Origin: Flammeovirga yaeyamensis
GTDB taxonomy: Bacteria; Bacteroidota; Bacteroidia; Cytophagales; Flammeovirgaceae
NCBI RefSeq assembly: GCF_018736045.1
Contig: NZ_CP076133.1
Location: forward strand, 1,178,001 to 1,242,000
Reading direction: 5' to 3'
DNA: 64,000 nt
Position 1 is the stretch's first letter; each line of letters opens with the position of its first letter. The notes under the pieces are model-generated. The model was not told the origin of the DNA and did not search any database. It saw only the letters and a list, made by a program, of their open reading frames with translations. Shown in pieces: positions 1-9,294 of the stretch. Position numbers and translations under genes: made by a program.

Positions 1-1
1 T

Positions 2-835
2 GTACAAAGATTATCATTTCTCAAAAATCAACTCTTCTTTTTTACAGGTTCTATTTTTGTCATTCTCGCAGCACTTACAGGTTTATCGACATCAAAGGAT
101 TTGGGTAAATTTAGATTTTTATTTTGGTCATTTCTCTTCACATTAATCATATATACCTATTTAAAAGCCAAAGATTATTATGCCATCGGATTATATCCAA
201 TTTATATTGCTATTGGGGCAGTGTATCTAATCAATAAACTCGAAAACAATATTGGAAAAGTAATAAAGCCAATATTAATCGCTTTGCCTTTATTGGTCAT
301 GATACTCAGTTATGATATCGCATTCCCTAATCAAACGCCTGAATATATTATCCAAAATCAAGAAGAATATAAAGCACTTGGTTTGTTGAGATGGGAGGAT
401 GGGAAAGATCATCAGATTCCGCAAGATTATGCGGACATGTTAGGTTGGAGTGAATTGGCAGAGAAAGTAGATGTGGCGTATAATCTGATTAAAGAACCTG
501 ATAAAACTTTGGTGTTATGCGACAATTATGGTCAAGCTGGAGCGATAAATTATTACTCTAAAAAAGGAATTAAAGCAGTTTCATTTGATGCTGATTATGT
601 CAATTGGTATGATCTAGATACAAAGTACACCAACTTAATTCGAGTAAAGTACGGAAGAGAAAGAGATAATGAACTGAAAGAAACAAGTCCTTATTTCGAG
701 TATTCAGCATTACAAGATTCGGTAACGAATATTTATGCAAGAGAATATGGCACATCAATATTTATTTTTGAGAATGCTAAAATTGATATCAATAGGAGAA
801 TCGAAGAAGAACTGGAAAAAATTAAAAATAAATAG
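2..835 (+). CDS. Glycosyltransferase family 39-like membrane protein, C-terminal part (5' end outside window)
   Basis: The frame is open from the left edge, so the gene begins outside the window; the first usable in-frame start (TTG near 101) is almost certainly internal. The visible part has three hydrophobic segments in its first ~105 residues, then a soluble C-terminal domain of about 170 residues. The pattern KAKDYYAIGLYPIY, followed by another membrane segment and a soluble tail, is typical of ArnT/PMT-like family 39 glycosyltransferases. These use polyprenyl-phosphate sugars on the outer face of the inner membrane. The acceptor cannot be inferred. It converges on aldA, with a hairpin terminator between them. 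Family assignment is from recalled sequence pattern. Confidence 0.7.
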   Translation, partial: VQRLSFLKNQLFFFTGSIFVILAALTGLSTSKDLGKFRFLFWSFLFTLIIYTYLKAKDYYAIGLYPIYIAIGAVYLINKLENNIGKVIKPILIALPLLVMILSYDIAFPNQTPEYIIQNQEEYKALGLLRWEDGKDHQIPQDYADMLGWSELAEKVDVAYNLIKEPDKTLVLCDNYGQAGAINYYSKKGIKAVSFDADYVNWYDLDTKYTNLIRVKYGRERDNELKETSPYFEYSALQDSVTNIYAREYGTSIFIFENAKIDINRRIEEELEKIKNK

Positions 836-873
836 TTCAATAGCATTATCAAGCATGCTTGATAGAAACTAAA

Positions 874-900
874 AAAGGCCAAGTGAAAAACTTGGCCTTT
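874..900. terminator. Bidirectional intrinsic terminator
   Basis: A perfect 10-bp stem (AAAGGCCAAG / CTTGGCCTTT) with a 7-nt loop has A-rich and T-rich flanks. It lies between two convergent genes and can serve both. Confidence 0.8.
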
Positions 901-934
901 TAAAAATATATTCGTTTATACTGTATTGTGAGTT

Positions 935-2401
935 TTAGTTCTGTTGGATGTACATCACTTTAGTTTGTAAGTACTCCTCAAGACCATGTTTTCCGTCAGC
1001 ACCACCAATACCCGATTTTCTAAATCCAGCATGGAAACCTTGGATTGCTTCGAAGTTTTCACGGTTCACGTACGTTTCACCGAAACGAAGCTCTTTTGTT
1101 GCTCTTAATACTTTATTGATATCATTAGTATAGATTGAAGAAGTCAGACCATACTCGCTATCGTTAGCAAAGTCTAAAGCTTCATCGAATGATGCTACTT
1201 TCATTACTGGAAGTACAGGACCGAATGTTTCGTTCTGCATCACTTCATGATGTTGCTCTACATTGGCAATTACTGTTGGCTCATAATAGTAACCTTTGTT
1301 GAAACGGTTAGATACTCTACCACCAAGTAATACTTCACCACCTTCTTCTACAGCACGTTTTACCATCTGATCTACTTTCATAAGTTGAGTAGAGTTGATC
1401 TGAGCACTCATGTCAGCTTTATCATCCGTACGAGCATCGCCCACGCGAACCGCTTTCATAGCAGGGAGAAGTTTAGTCATGAATTCATCGTATACTTCTT
1501 CTTCTACATATACTCTTTCCGCACAGTTACATACCTGACCGCTGAAGATTACTCTTGAAGCTACAATGGCTTTCACTGCTAAATCTAAATCAGCATCTTT
1601 ACAAACAATTGCAGGAGCCTTACCACCTAATTCTAAAGATACTTTTGTAATGTTTTTAGCTGCAGCTTCCATTACTTTCTGACCTGCTACTACAGAACCG
1701 GTTAAGCTGATAATTCCTACATCAGGATTTTCTGTTAAAGCTTGTCCGATTTCATGACCGTAACCTGTAACGATACTTAAAATCCCTGCAGGTAAACCGA
1801 TGTTTTCGATTAATCTAGCGAATTCCATACAAACCATAGGAGTTTCCTCACTGATCTTTACGATACAAGCATTACCTGTTAATAAAGAAGGTGCAATCTT
1901 ACGTGCCATTACAAAGAATGGGAAGTTCCAAGGCGTAATACCTACAGCAATACCGATAGGTAATTTGTGTAACATCATTTGTTCGTTTGGACGATCACTT
2001 TGGATAATTTCTCCTTCGTAAGAACGAGCCAAACCTGCGTAATAATCAAAATAAACAGCAGTTACATCAATTTCTACTTGTGCCAAGCCCATTACTTTTG
2101 CTTGTTCGGTAGATAATGTTTCCGCTAAAAATACTCTGTTTTCACGGATAACTTGTGCCATCTTTTTTAGGTATTCTGCTCTTTCTACAGATGGACGTAA
2201 TCCCCATTCAGTTTGTGCTGCTTTTGCAGCTGCAACTGCTCTATCTGCATCGTCTTTAGTACCTCTTGGGGCTAAAGCGATGACTTCTTCTGTACAAGGA
2301 TTTAGTACCTCGATATGGTCCGCTGAACTCGAAAAAGAGCCTGCGATGAACTGTTGGTAAGTCTTTACTTGATTACCAGTAATAGTTGATAGATCTGACA
2401 T
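935..2401 (-). CDS. aldA: Lactaldehyde dehydrogenase (NAD-dependent aldehyde dehydrogenase)
   Basis: Oxidises L-lactaldehyde, released by the fuculose-phosphate aldolase, to L-lactate in the cytoplasm. The 488-residue length fits the ALDH superfamily. Visible landmarks are PWNF (157-160) in the cofactor region, the general-base Glu in LELGGKAP (E257), and the catalytic Cys in SGQVCNCAERV (C291). The C-terminal pattern GFRKSGIGGADGKHGLEEYL is very close to E. coli AldA as recalled, rather than to generic ALDHs. It is transcribed divergently from fucA across a 196-bp region carrying a palindromic operator candidate, which suggests joint control by fucose. Its lactate product is the substrate of lutABC on the opposite strand. 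Confidence 0.9.
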   Translation of the reverse strand: MSDLSTITGNQVKTYQQFIAGSFSSSADHIEVLNPCTEEVIALAPRGTKDDADRAVAAAKAAQTEWGLRPSVERAEYLKKMAQVIRENRVFLAETLSTEQAKVMGLAQVEIDVTAVYFDYYAGLARSYEGEIIQSDRPNEQMMLHKLPIGIAVGITPWNFPFFVMARKIAPSLLTGNACIVKISEETPMVCMEFARLIENIGLPAGILSIVTGYGHEIGQALTENPDVGIISLTGSVVAGQKVMEAAAKNITKVSLELGGKAPAIVCKDADLDLAVKAIVASRVIFSGQVCNCAERVYVEEEVYDEFMTKLLPAMKAVRVGDARTDDKADMSAQINSTQLMKVDQMVKRAVEEGGEVLLGGRVSNRFNKGYYYEPTVIANVEQHHEVMQNETFGPVLPVMKVASFDEALDFANDSEYGLTSSIYTNDINKVLRATKELRFGETYVNRENFEAIQGFHAGFRKSGIGGADGKHGLEEYLQTKVMYIQQN

Positions 2402-2486
2402 AGTGTTTGTGTATTTATAATTTTTTGAAGTTCCAATCGGATTATGTGTGCAATCTACGATTAATGTTTTTTTTTAATTTCCTGCG

Positions 2487-2511
2487 GTTTCCTGCTAGGT
2501 ATGCAGGAAAC
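2487..2511. promoter_or_regulatory. Inverted repeat, candidate fucose operator
   Basis: A perfect 9-bp inverted repeat, GTTTCCTGC-N7-GCAGGAAAC, lies midway between divergent aldA and fucA. An extra half-site TTTCCTGC stands just before it (2478-2485). Position and symmetry suit a dimeric regulator, plausibly the GntR protein at 14094. That link is inference; no second copy was seen near the other fuc genes. Confidence 0.5.
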
Positions 2512-2540
2512 TCAAGGATACTTTCTTTTGGAGTGGGTAG

Positions 2541-2548
2541 TATGTTTG
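2541..2548 (+). promoter_or_regulatory. Putative -7 promoter element for fucA
   Basis: TATGTTTG matches the Bacteroidota -7 consensus TAnnTTTG. It lies 49 nt before the fucA start and 30 bp downstream of the palindromic operator candidate. No convincing -33 TTTG was found at the usual spacing. Confidence 0.4.
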
Positions 2549-2597
2549 TAATGTGACAAAACAACAATGGATCAAAAAATAAAATCACAAATAAATT

Positions 2598-3479
2598 ATG
2601 AACGCGGTATCACCAATTAAAGCGAAAAAAATTGATAAAAAGAGTACTTCCGATTCAAATTGGAAAATCACTCCTGAATTACCAAAATTAGAGTTCGAAT
2701 GGGAGAAAGGATCTGATCCTGTTACACGAACTGAAGTAGAATTATTCTACAAATCGAAAGCAATTAAAAAGCTTAGAAAAGATATTTGTACGGCTGGTAG
2801 AAGGCTATGGGAAAGAGGTTATGTAGACGGAAACGGTGGTAATATCACTGTTCGTGTAGGCGATAATCTTGTTTTATGTACACCTACTTTAATCTCTAAA
2901 GGTTTGATGAAGCCAAAAGATATTTGTTTAATTGACTTAGACGGAAATCAAAAGGCAGGGCATAGACCAAGAACTTCAGAAGCTTTAACTCACTTAGCAA
3001 TCATGAGAAGAATGCCAGCGGCTAAAGCATGTGTACACGCCCATCCTCCTCATGGTACAGCCTTCGCTATTGCTTCTATTGTTCCTCCAACAGGGGTTAT
3101 TCCTGAAGCAGATATCTTCTTAGGTCAAATGGGATTAGCGAAATATGAAACTCCAGGTTCACCAGAAAACGCAGAGGTAATCGGAGAAACAGCTATCGAC
3201 CACCAAGCAGTTTTGATGGAAAACCATGGTGTAATTGTTTGGGGTAGTCACTTGGAAGATGCTTACTGGAAAATGGAAAATGTAGAAGCTATTTGTCAAA
3301 CAGTGATGGTAGCCACAACAGTTTCTCCAGAAATTTCTTGTGTAGGTATTGAGAAAGCAAAAGATATGATTGCCATTCGTCAGAAACTAGGTATGTACGA
3401 CAAGCGTGCAAACTGGTCGGACGATGAGCTACTTCAAAACGACTATTACAAAAAAGCAAAAGTCGTCAACAGAAGATAA
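2598..3479 (+). CDS. fucA: Class II aldolase, L-fuculose-1-phosphate aldolase-like
   Basis: Predicted to cleave L-fuculose-1-phosphate into DHAP and L-lactaldehyde. The class II zinc site is visible: HAHPPH gives two ligands (H147, H149), ENHG gives the third (H210), and the Glu of TSEAL (E128) fits the catalytic acid. At 293 residues it is longer than the roughly 215-residue enterobacterial enzyme; the extra length is an N-terminal extension of about 55 mostly polar residues. The fold alone does not separate fuculose- from rhamnulose-phosphate or ribulose-phosphate enzymes. The choice rests on fucP, fucI and fucK downstream and aldA divergent. A strong terminator follows, so lutABC probably has its own promoter. 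Confidence 0.8.
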   Translation: MNAVSPIKAKKIDKKSTSDSNWKITPELPKLEFEWEKGSDPVTRTEVELFYKSKAIKKLRKDICTAGRRLWERGYVDGNGGNITVRVGDNLVLCTPTLISKGLMKPKDICLIDLDGNQKAGHRPRTSEALTHLAIMRRMPAAKACVHAHPPHGTAFAIASIVPPTGVIPEADIFLGQMGLAKYETPGSPENAEVIGETAIDHQAVLMENHGVIVWGSHLEDAYWKMENVEAICQTVMVATTVSPEISCVGIEKAKDMIAIRQKLGMYDKRANWSDDELLQNDYYKKAKVVNRR

Positions 3480-3545
3480 TTATTGAGTCAAATGTGTGAT
3501 CACTATTTTTTTATGAATTAAGATTTCCAACTAATTCATTTTTTC

Positions 3546-3585
3546 AAAAAGTATTGCTTGTTCAATGTTACAGGCAATACTTTTT
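3546..3585 (+). terminator. Intrinsic terminator after fucA
   Basis: A 12-bp stem (AAAAAGTATTGC / GCAATACTTTTT) with a 16-nt loop and a T-run separates fucA from lutABC. A weaker 8-bp hairpin (ATGAATTA / TAATTCAT) lies just upstream at 3513-3539. Confidence 0.7.
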
Positions 3586-3653
3586 ACTACAACACATGAT
3601 CAAATAGCAAAATACTTTTATCGAATTCCCTAACTAAATGAAATGAAAATCTT

Positions 3654-4424
3654 ATGAAAATAGGACTATTTATACCCTGCTATGTAAATCAATTCTACCC
3701 GGAAGTGGGTAAGGCAACTTTACAACTTTTACAAAAATATGGTGAAGTAGGTTATCCATCAGGACAAACATGCTGTGGTCAGCCTATGGCCAATGCCGGC
3801 TGTGAAAACGAAGGAGTGGATGCACTAAAAGTTTTTTATCAACAGTTTAAAGACTTTGATTATATCGTAGCTCCATCGGCAAGTTGTATTCTGCATATCC
3901 GAGAACACGGAGGGAAGTTATATAAAGAAATGAAGCCTATTCTTCATAAGGTGTTAGATCTTACGGAATTCTTATTTGATGTGGTCAAGGAAGATCAATT
4001 ACAAGCTTCTTTTCCACATAAAGTAGCCATACATAAATCGTGTCATGGTTTAAGAGGAATGCGTTTGGGACAATGTTCCGAAAGAGTTACTTGTGATGTA
4101 TCCAAGCAAGATGAATTGATAAAACAGGTAGAAGGCATTACCTTGATTCAACCTCAAAGAGCCGACGAATGTTGTGGATTTGGCGGAACTTTTAGTGTTT
4201 CCCAGCCAGATGTATCAGTTAGAATGGGCAACGACAGAATAAATGATTACATCCAATCGGGTGCAGAGTATATCACTTCCGGAGATATGTCTTGTTTGAT
4301 GCACTTAGACGGTATCATCCAAAGAAAGAAACTAAATATAAAAGTGATTCATTTAGCTGAAATCTTAGCTGCTCAATTATCAGAAACACCAAAACAGACG
4401 GAAGAACATGTCAACGCAGTATAA
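3654..4424 (+). CDS. lutA: L-lactate utilization iron-sulfur protein LutA
   Basis: First subunit of the LutABC L-lactate oxidase complex, which converts lactate to pyruvate with electrons passed to the respiratory chain. The protein is two CCG-type cysteine repeats: TCCGQPMANAGC near residues 39-50 and ECCGFGGTFS near 174-183. Further conserved motifs are APSASC and HKSCHGLR. Length (256) is normal for LutA/YkgE. The 3' end overlaps lutB by 17 nt, showing translational coupling. Its place inside the fucose locus suggests it consumes lactate made by AldA rather than only external lactate. Confidence 0.92.
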   Translation: MKIGLFIPCYVNQFYPEVGKATLQLLQKYGEVGYPSGQTCCGQPMANAGCENEGVDALKVFYQQFKDFDYIVAPSASCILHIREHGGKLYKEMKPILHKVLDLTEFLFDVVKEDQLQASFPHKVAIHKSCHGLRGMRLGQCSERVTCDVSKQDELIKQVEGITLIQPQRADECCGFGGTFSVSQPDVSVRMGNDRINDYIQSGAEYITSGDMSCLMHLDGIIQRKKLNIKVIHLAEILAAQLSETPKQTEEHVNAV

Positions 4425-5790
4425 AACACATCAAGAGGGAGCAAAGCAATTTAATAAAAACCCTGATCGTGTTACTTGGCATGATAAGGCACTTTGGTTT
4501 GTTCGTGAAAAAAGGGATAAATCGGCGCATTCAATTCCAGAATGGGAAGAGTTAAGAGAGATCGCTTCTCAAATTAAAGCACATTCATTATCCAATTTAA
4601 ATGGGTATTTGATGCAATTCGAGGAGAAAGCGAAAGCCAATGGAGTGCATGTGCATTGGGCCAAAGATGCTCAGGAGCATAACGAAATTGTGCATTCCAT
4701 ATTGTCAAAACATGAAGTGAAAAATGTGGTAAAGAGTAAATCCATGCTGACAGAAGAATGTGGATTGAATCCTTACCTTAACGATAAAGGCATAGAAGTA
4801 GTAGATACTGATTTGGGAGAACGCATTGTGCAATTGGCCAATGAACACCCAAGTCATATTGTACTTCCAGCCATTCATAAGAAAAAAGAAGAAGTAGGAG
4901 AGCTTTTTCATAAGCACCTTAACACAGAAAAAGGGGCTTCGGATCCTACTTACCTAACCGGAGCAGCACGTGAGCATTTAAGAGAGAAATTTTTAAATGC
5001 CGATGCGGCCATCACGGGAATCAACTTTGCCATTGCAGAAACTGGAGGGTTTGTGGTTTGTACCAATGAAGGAAATGTAGACATGGGTGCCAATTTAGCT
5101 CCAGTACATATTGCTTGTATGGGTATCGAAAAACTGATTCCAAAAGTAGAGCATTTAGGCGTATTCTTAAGATTATTGGCAAGGTCTGCCACCGGACAAG
5201 CCATTACAACTTACAGTTCTCATTTCCACAAGCCAGCGGATGGCAAGGAGTTGCATATCGTCTTGGTGGATAATGGAAGAACAGAACAATTAGGAAGAGA
5301 AGATTTTAGAAAATCCTTAAACTGCATTCGTTGTGGGGCATGTATGAATACGTGTCCAATTTACCGAAGAAGTGGAGGACACAGTTATACTTATACTATC
5401 CCGGGTCCTATCGGAGCCATCCTTTCCCCAGGAAAAGACTTAAAGAAACATAGTTCACTGCCGTTTGCATCTACTTTATGTGGCTCTTGTAGTGATGTTT
5501 GTCCAGTGAAGATTGATATCCATACGCAATTGTATAAATGGAGACAGTTGGTGATGAAAGAAACCAATTATGATAAGTCCAAACAAATTGGGATGAAGTT
5601 CGCAGGAAAAGCCATGGGAAGTCCTACGCTTTTTAATTTGATAGGGAAAATGGGAAATATCTTTCTGAAAGGTCCAAGAGCATTAATCTATAACGGATTA
5701 AACGCTTGGGGTATTGATAGAGAACTTCCAGTTCCCACCGAAACATTTGATGATTGGTACAAACAAAACGGTAAAAAAAATGAGCAGTAG
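4408..5790 (+). CDS. lutB: L-lactate utilization iron-sulfur protein LutB
   Basis: Central LutABC subunit. The N-terminal LUD domain (about residues 60-290) is followed by two ferredoxin-like cysteine motifs, CIRCGACMNTCP near residue 305 and CGSCSDVCP near 358, which would carry two 4Fe-4S clusters. The C-terminal tail includes GPRALIYNGLNAWG, typical of LutB/YkgF. Length 460 is normal. It overlaps lutA upstream by 17 nt and lutC downstream by 11 nt. Confidence 0.93.
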   Translation: MSTQYKTHQEGAKQFNKNPDRVTWHDKALWFVREKRDKSAHSIPEWEELREIASQIKAHSLSNLNGYLMQFEEKAKANGVHVHWAKDAQEHNEIVHSILSKHEVKNVVKSKSMLTEECGLNPYLNDKGIEVVDTDLGERIVQLANEHPSHIVLPAIHKKKEEVGELFHKHLNTEKGASDPTYLTGAAREHLREKFLNADAAITGINFAIAETGGFVVCTNEGNVDMGANLAPVHIACMGIEKLIPKVEHLGVFLRLLARSATGQAITTYSSHFHKPADGKELHIVLVDNGRTEQLGREDFRKSLNCIRCGACMNTCPIYRRSGGHSYTYTIPGPIGAILSPGKDLKKHSSLPFASTLCGSCSDVCPVKIDIHTQLYKWRQLVMKETNYDKSKQIGMKFAGKAMGSPTLFNLIGKMGNIFLKGPRALIYNGLNAWGIDRELPVPTETFDDWYKQNGKKNEQ

Positions 5791-6343
5791 AGAAAAGATA
5801 TTAGGAGCAATTGAAAACATCAACTTGGACTCTAAACCTATGCCAGTCATTCCAATTTACGACGGCCTAGGAAAAGACAAACATGCTTTTTTTATTGAGA
5901 TGTTACACTCGTTAGGTGTACAGGTAATTGTGAGCGATGATATTTCACAATTGCATCAAATTGCCGATGAGTTTAGAACAAATGGACCAGTTTATTCCGC
6001 AATCGATGCTATTCCATCTGACTTAACAGAGGGAGTCAAAAAATCATCACTCGAATGTGCCATTATCCAAGGAGATTTGGGGGTGGCAGAAAATGGAGCG
6101 ATTTGGGTAGAAGGCGATCAATTGCAGCATCGTTCGCTTACCGCAATCGCCACAAATTTAGTGATCGTCATGCCATTCAAAAAAGTAGTATGGAACATGC
6201 ACGAAGCTTATACTTACGTGCGACCTCAAGAAAATGGATACGGAGTTTTTATCTCAGGTCCATCAAAAACAGCAGACATCGAACAGTCTTTGGTAAAAGG
6301 AGCTCACGGAGCGAAGTCATTGACTGTTTTTATACAGAAATAA
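5780..6343 (+). CDS. lutC: L-lactate utilization protein LutC (LUD domain)
   Basis: Third subunit of the lactate oxidation complex, an LUD-domain protein. A longer in-frame extension to 5714 exists, but the start at 5780 (MSSREKIL) is preferred: it gives a normal 187-residue LutC and a short 11-nt overlap with lutB. Conserved features are QGDLGVAENGAIWVE and the C-terminal ISGPSKTADIEQSLVKGAHG, a LUD signature. An imperfect hairpin at about 6404-6450 may end the lut transcript. Confidence 0.9.
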   Translation: MSSREKILGAIENINLDSKPMPVIPIYDGLGKDKHAFFIEMLHSLGVQVIVSDDISQLHQIADEFRTNGPVYSAIDAIPSDLTEGVKKSSLECAIIQGDLGVAENGAIWVEGDQLQHRSLTAIATNLVIVMPFKKVVWNMHEAYTYVRPQENGYGVFISGPSKTADIEQSLVKGAHGAKSLTVFIQK

Positions 6344-6611
6344 GCCTAATACGATACTATTTGAAAGAAAATAGTAAAGAAAATGCAAGAAAAGTGATTT
6401 AAATGAGACCTTTTTTCTCTTTTTATTCATAAAAGGTAGAAAAGAGGTCAAACCTTTCAAAGTGATGAAATGAGTAACTATTTGAAAGATTTGGAACCTA
6501 AATTATCCATTGAAGTAAGTACTTTTGACTTACCATCTGAGAAGAATTATGAAGTAAATGTCTTGGTAAAATGATTTTTACAGGGCTTCTCAGAACACTA
6601 ACCTAAATGAA

Positions 6612-7799
6612 ATGAAATATTATTTTTTTACACTTATCATGGCATTTTCATTAATAACAGGATGTGATGAAAAACATCAAATAAAAGAAGGAACTTTTGA
6701 GTACGATATCGATTTTTTGAAGCAACATCAAGAAACCATTGTACTGACGAATAATGATGGAAAAAGTAGAGTAGCTGTTGTACCTGCTTACCAAGGAAGA
6801 ATTATGACAAGTAGTTCTTCAGGTGAAAAAGGGAACAGCTATGGATGGTTAAATTATGAGGCCATCGCATCAGATAAATTAGAAGAAAAAATTAATGTTT
6901 ACGGAGGTGAAGACCGCTTTTGGATGGGTCCAGAAGGCGGACAGTATTCTATTTTTTTTAAGAATGGAGATGACTTCACTTTCGATAAATGGCAAACGCC
7001 TAAACAAATAGATATAGAGGGGTTTGATATTGTTAGCCAATCCGAATCAAGTGCTTCTTTTCAGAAAGAGATGAAATTAGAAAACTACCATGGTTTTCCA
7101 TTTCATATTCAAGTAAACAGAGCAGTAAATGTATTTGATCAGAAAACAGTAGAAGGAAACTTAGGTATCGATTTACATCAATTACAATTAGATTATGTAG
7201 GGATAGAATCGGTAAATGAAATTAAGAATATCGGAAATCAACCTTGGTCGAAAGATACGGGTCTTTTATCCATTTGGATTTTAGGAATGTTGAAGCCTTC
7301 TGATCAAACAAAAATGATGGTGACCTACAAAGGAGCTCCGGAATATAAAAGCTATTTCGGTGATATTCCATCAGACAATATTGCAGTAAAGAACGACATG
7401 ATCTTACTGAAAGCCGATGGGAAACACAGAACGAAGATTGGTTTGGCTCCTGAAAATACAAATCCATTGATTGGTAGTTACGATACAGAGAAGAAAATTC
7501 TGACGGTTTGCCAATTCACTTTTGGAGAAGATAAGGAGTATGTCAATTCACTTTGGGAACATCAAGAAACGCCTTATCAAGGAGATGTAGTAAATGTCTA
7601 TAACGATGGGCCATTGGAAGATGGTGGTCAGTTAGGTCCTTTTTATGAGTTGGAATCATCATCACCTGCTAAGGAATTGGGGATAAACGAATCGGTAAAA
7701 CATTCCCATATCACGTATCATTTTGAAGGTGATGAAGCAGATTTAAACTCCTTATGTCAACAACTATTCAAAGTACAACTAAGTGATATCAGCATTTAA
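6612..7799 (+). CDS. Lipoprotein of the fucose locus (DUF6786-like, likely galactose-mutarotase-like fold)
   Basis: The 395-residue precursor has a lipoprotein signal, MKYYFFTLIMAFSLITGC, with lipobox ITGC, so it should be anchored facing the periplasm. The mature part is rich in beta-strands and contains YQGRIMTSS, ENYHGFPFHIQVNRAV and FWMGPEGGQYSIFF, resembling the Bacteroidota family I recall as DUF6786. The overall pattern is like aldose-1-epimerase/mutarotase folds. It lies between lutC and fucP on the same strand, so a role in presenting or converting fucose anomers before FucP uptake is plausible but unproven. It could instead be a fuco-oligosaccharide binding protein. I cannot name catalytic residues. 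Confidence 0.6.
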   Translation: MKYYFFTLIMAFSLITGCDEKHQIKEGTFEYDIDFLKQHQETIVLTNNDGKSRVAVVPAYQGRIMTSSSSGEKGNSYGWLNYEAIASDKLEEKINVYGGEDRFWMGPEGGQYSIFFKNGDDFTFDKWQTPKQIDIEGFDIVSQSESSASFQKEMKLENYHGFPFHIQVNRAVNVFDQKTVEGNLGIDLHQLQLDYVGIESVNEIKNIGNQPWSKDTGLLSIWILGMLKPSDQTKMMVTYKGAPEYKSYFGDIPSDNIAVKNDMILLKADGKHRTKIGLAPENTNPLIGSYDTEKKILTVCQFTFGEDKEYVNSLWEHQETPYQGDVVNVYNDGPLEDGGQLGPFYELESSSPAKELGINESVKHSHITYHFEGDEADLNSLCQQLFKVQLSDISI

Positions 7800-7918
7800 G
7801 ATATGGGGGTGAAATGAATTTTTTAATAGAGATTTTTTGGGACGATCGACAAACACAAAGCACAAAGTATTGAAAAAATATCTGCCCCCTTTTTTTAATG
7901 ATAACAATAAAAAGAAAC

Positions 7919-9256
7919 ATGAACAATCCAGCAATAGAACATAATAATTCGGTTACGACCGAAATAGAAGATAAAAAGAAAGATACTGTGGTGGAGAAGA
8001 GGTATTTATTGCCTTTCATCCTGATCTCCAGCCTTTTTGCATTGTGGGGTTTTGCCAATGATATTACCAACCCTATGGTTTCGGCCTTTGAAACGGTAAT
8101 GGAGATTTCAACTTTTAAGGCGGCCTTTGTACAAATGGCTTTTTATAGTGGATATTTTACAATGGCTTTACCGGCTGCTGTCTTAATCAAAAAGTACTCT
8201 TATAAGAAAGTGATTATGATAGGGTTAGGCTTGTATGCTGTCGGTTGTCTATTATTTATTCCAGCAGCCCAATATCAAGTTTTTGCTTTCTTCTTAGTAT
8301 CTCTTTATATCATCACTTTTGGATTAGCATTTTTAGAAACGACAGCAAACCCTTTGATTATGTCTTTGGGTTCTAAAGAAACAGCTACAAGAAGATTAAA
8401 TTTTGCACAATCATTCAATCCAATTGGATCTATTACAGGGATGTTTGTAGCACAACAATTTATCTTGTCGAGCCTGCATTCTGCCGAGAAAGCTGCGGAT
8501 GGATCATTAATTTATGAAACCTTATCTGCAGTTGATAAAGAGGGCATTAGATTGCATGATTTAATGGTGATCCGTGACCCATATGCAATGCTGGGAATAG
8601 TGGTCATTTTAATGTTTATTATCATTGCTGTGACTAAAATACCCCAGAATACTAAAATTGGTCAAAAAGTGGATTTTGGTGCAATTTTTTCTAGATTAAG
8701 CCAAAACAAAGAGTATAGAGAAGGTGTAATTGCACAGGTATTTTATGTAGGTGCACAAATAATGTGTTGGACATTTATTATCCAATACGCTGAAAATATT
8801 GGTTATTCTAAAGCAGATGCTCAGGCCTTAAATATTGTGGCGATGATAACATTCTTATGTTGTCGTTGGGTCGCAACATTTATGATGAAATATATCAAGC
8901 CATCCTTATTATTAACCATTTTTGCTTGCGGTGGTATTTCTACCATTTCAATTACAATTTTGGTCGGTGGAGATATAGGTTTGTATGCATTAGTAGCTAC
9001 CTCTGCATTCATGTCGCTTATGTTCCCTACCATCTACGGTATCGCCTTAGATAAAGTGGGTGAGGATAGTGAGTTTGGTGCAGCAGGTTTGGTCATGGCG
9101 ATTGTAGGAGGGGCGTTAATGCCTCCACTACAAGGTAAAATGATTGATCAGGACTTCATTTTTGGTCTACCGGGAGTGAACTTCTCCTTTATTTTACCAC
9201 TCATCTGCTTTATAGTGATCGCTATCTTCGGTTACAGAAGATTCGCAACGAAATAA
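7919..9256 (+). CDS. fucP: L-fucose:proton symporter (MFS)
   Basis: An inner-membrane importer of about 445 residues with about 12 hydrophobic segments. The first segment carries FALWGFANDITNPMVSAFE and then YSGYFTMALPAA, the FucP/GlcP-type pattern, including an Asp (in NDIT) matching the proton-linked acid of FucP. FLETTANPLIMSLG and RLNFAQSFNPIGS are also family features. An in-frame start exists at 7898, but 7919 (MNNPAIEH) gives a normal N-terminus. fucI follows after 38 nt, supporting co-transcription. Related proteins import other hexoses; the fuc neighbours decide the substrate. Confidence 0.88.
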   Translation: MNNPAIEHNNSVTTEIEDKKKDTVVEKRYLLPFILISSLFALWGFANDITNPMVSAFETVMEISTFKAAFVQMAFYSGYFTMALPAAVLIKKYSYKKVIMIGLGLYAVGCLLFIPAAQYQVFAFFLVSLYIITFGLAFLETTANPLIMSLGSKETATRRLNFAQSFNPIGSITGMFVAQQFILSSLHSAEKAADGSLIYETLSAVDKEGIRLHDLMVIRDPYAMLGIVVILMFIIIAVTKIPQNTKIGQKVDFGAIFSRLSQNKEYREGVIAQVFYVGAQIMCWTFIIQYAENIGYSKADAQALNIVAMITFLCCRWVATFMMKYIKPSLLLTIFACGGISTISITILVGGDIGLYALVATSAFMSLMFPTIYGIALDKVGEDSEFGAAGLVMAIVGGALMPPLQGKMIDQDFIFGLPGVNFSFILPLICFIVIAIFGYRRFATK

Positions 9257-9294
9257 ATGAATTAAATTAATAAACAAATTAACCATACACTGAG

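Noticed and set aside
4705-5204. Minus-strand frames inside lutB and similar long frames opposite the pump, FucP and AldA genes.
   Set aside because: They are shadows of strongly supported genes on the other strand.
6470-6574. 34-codon frame (MSNYLKDLEPKLSIEVSTFD...) between lutC and the lipoprotein gene.
   Set aside because: Too short, no hydrophobic or domain signal, and no support beyond an open frame; it could be a remnant of a lost gene.
7804-7891. GGGGG at 7804 and CCCCC at 7886 before fucP as a possible terminator stem.
   Set aside because: The flanking bases do not pair collinearly and the loop would be about 75 nt.
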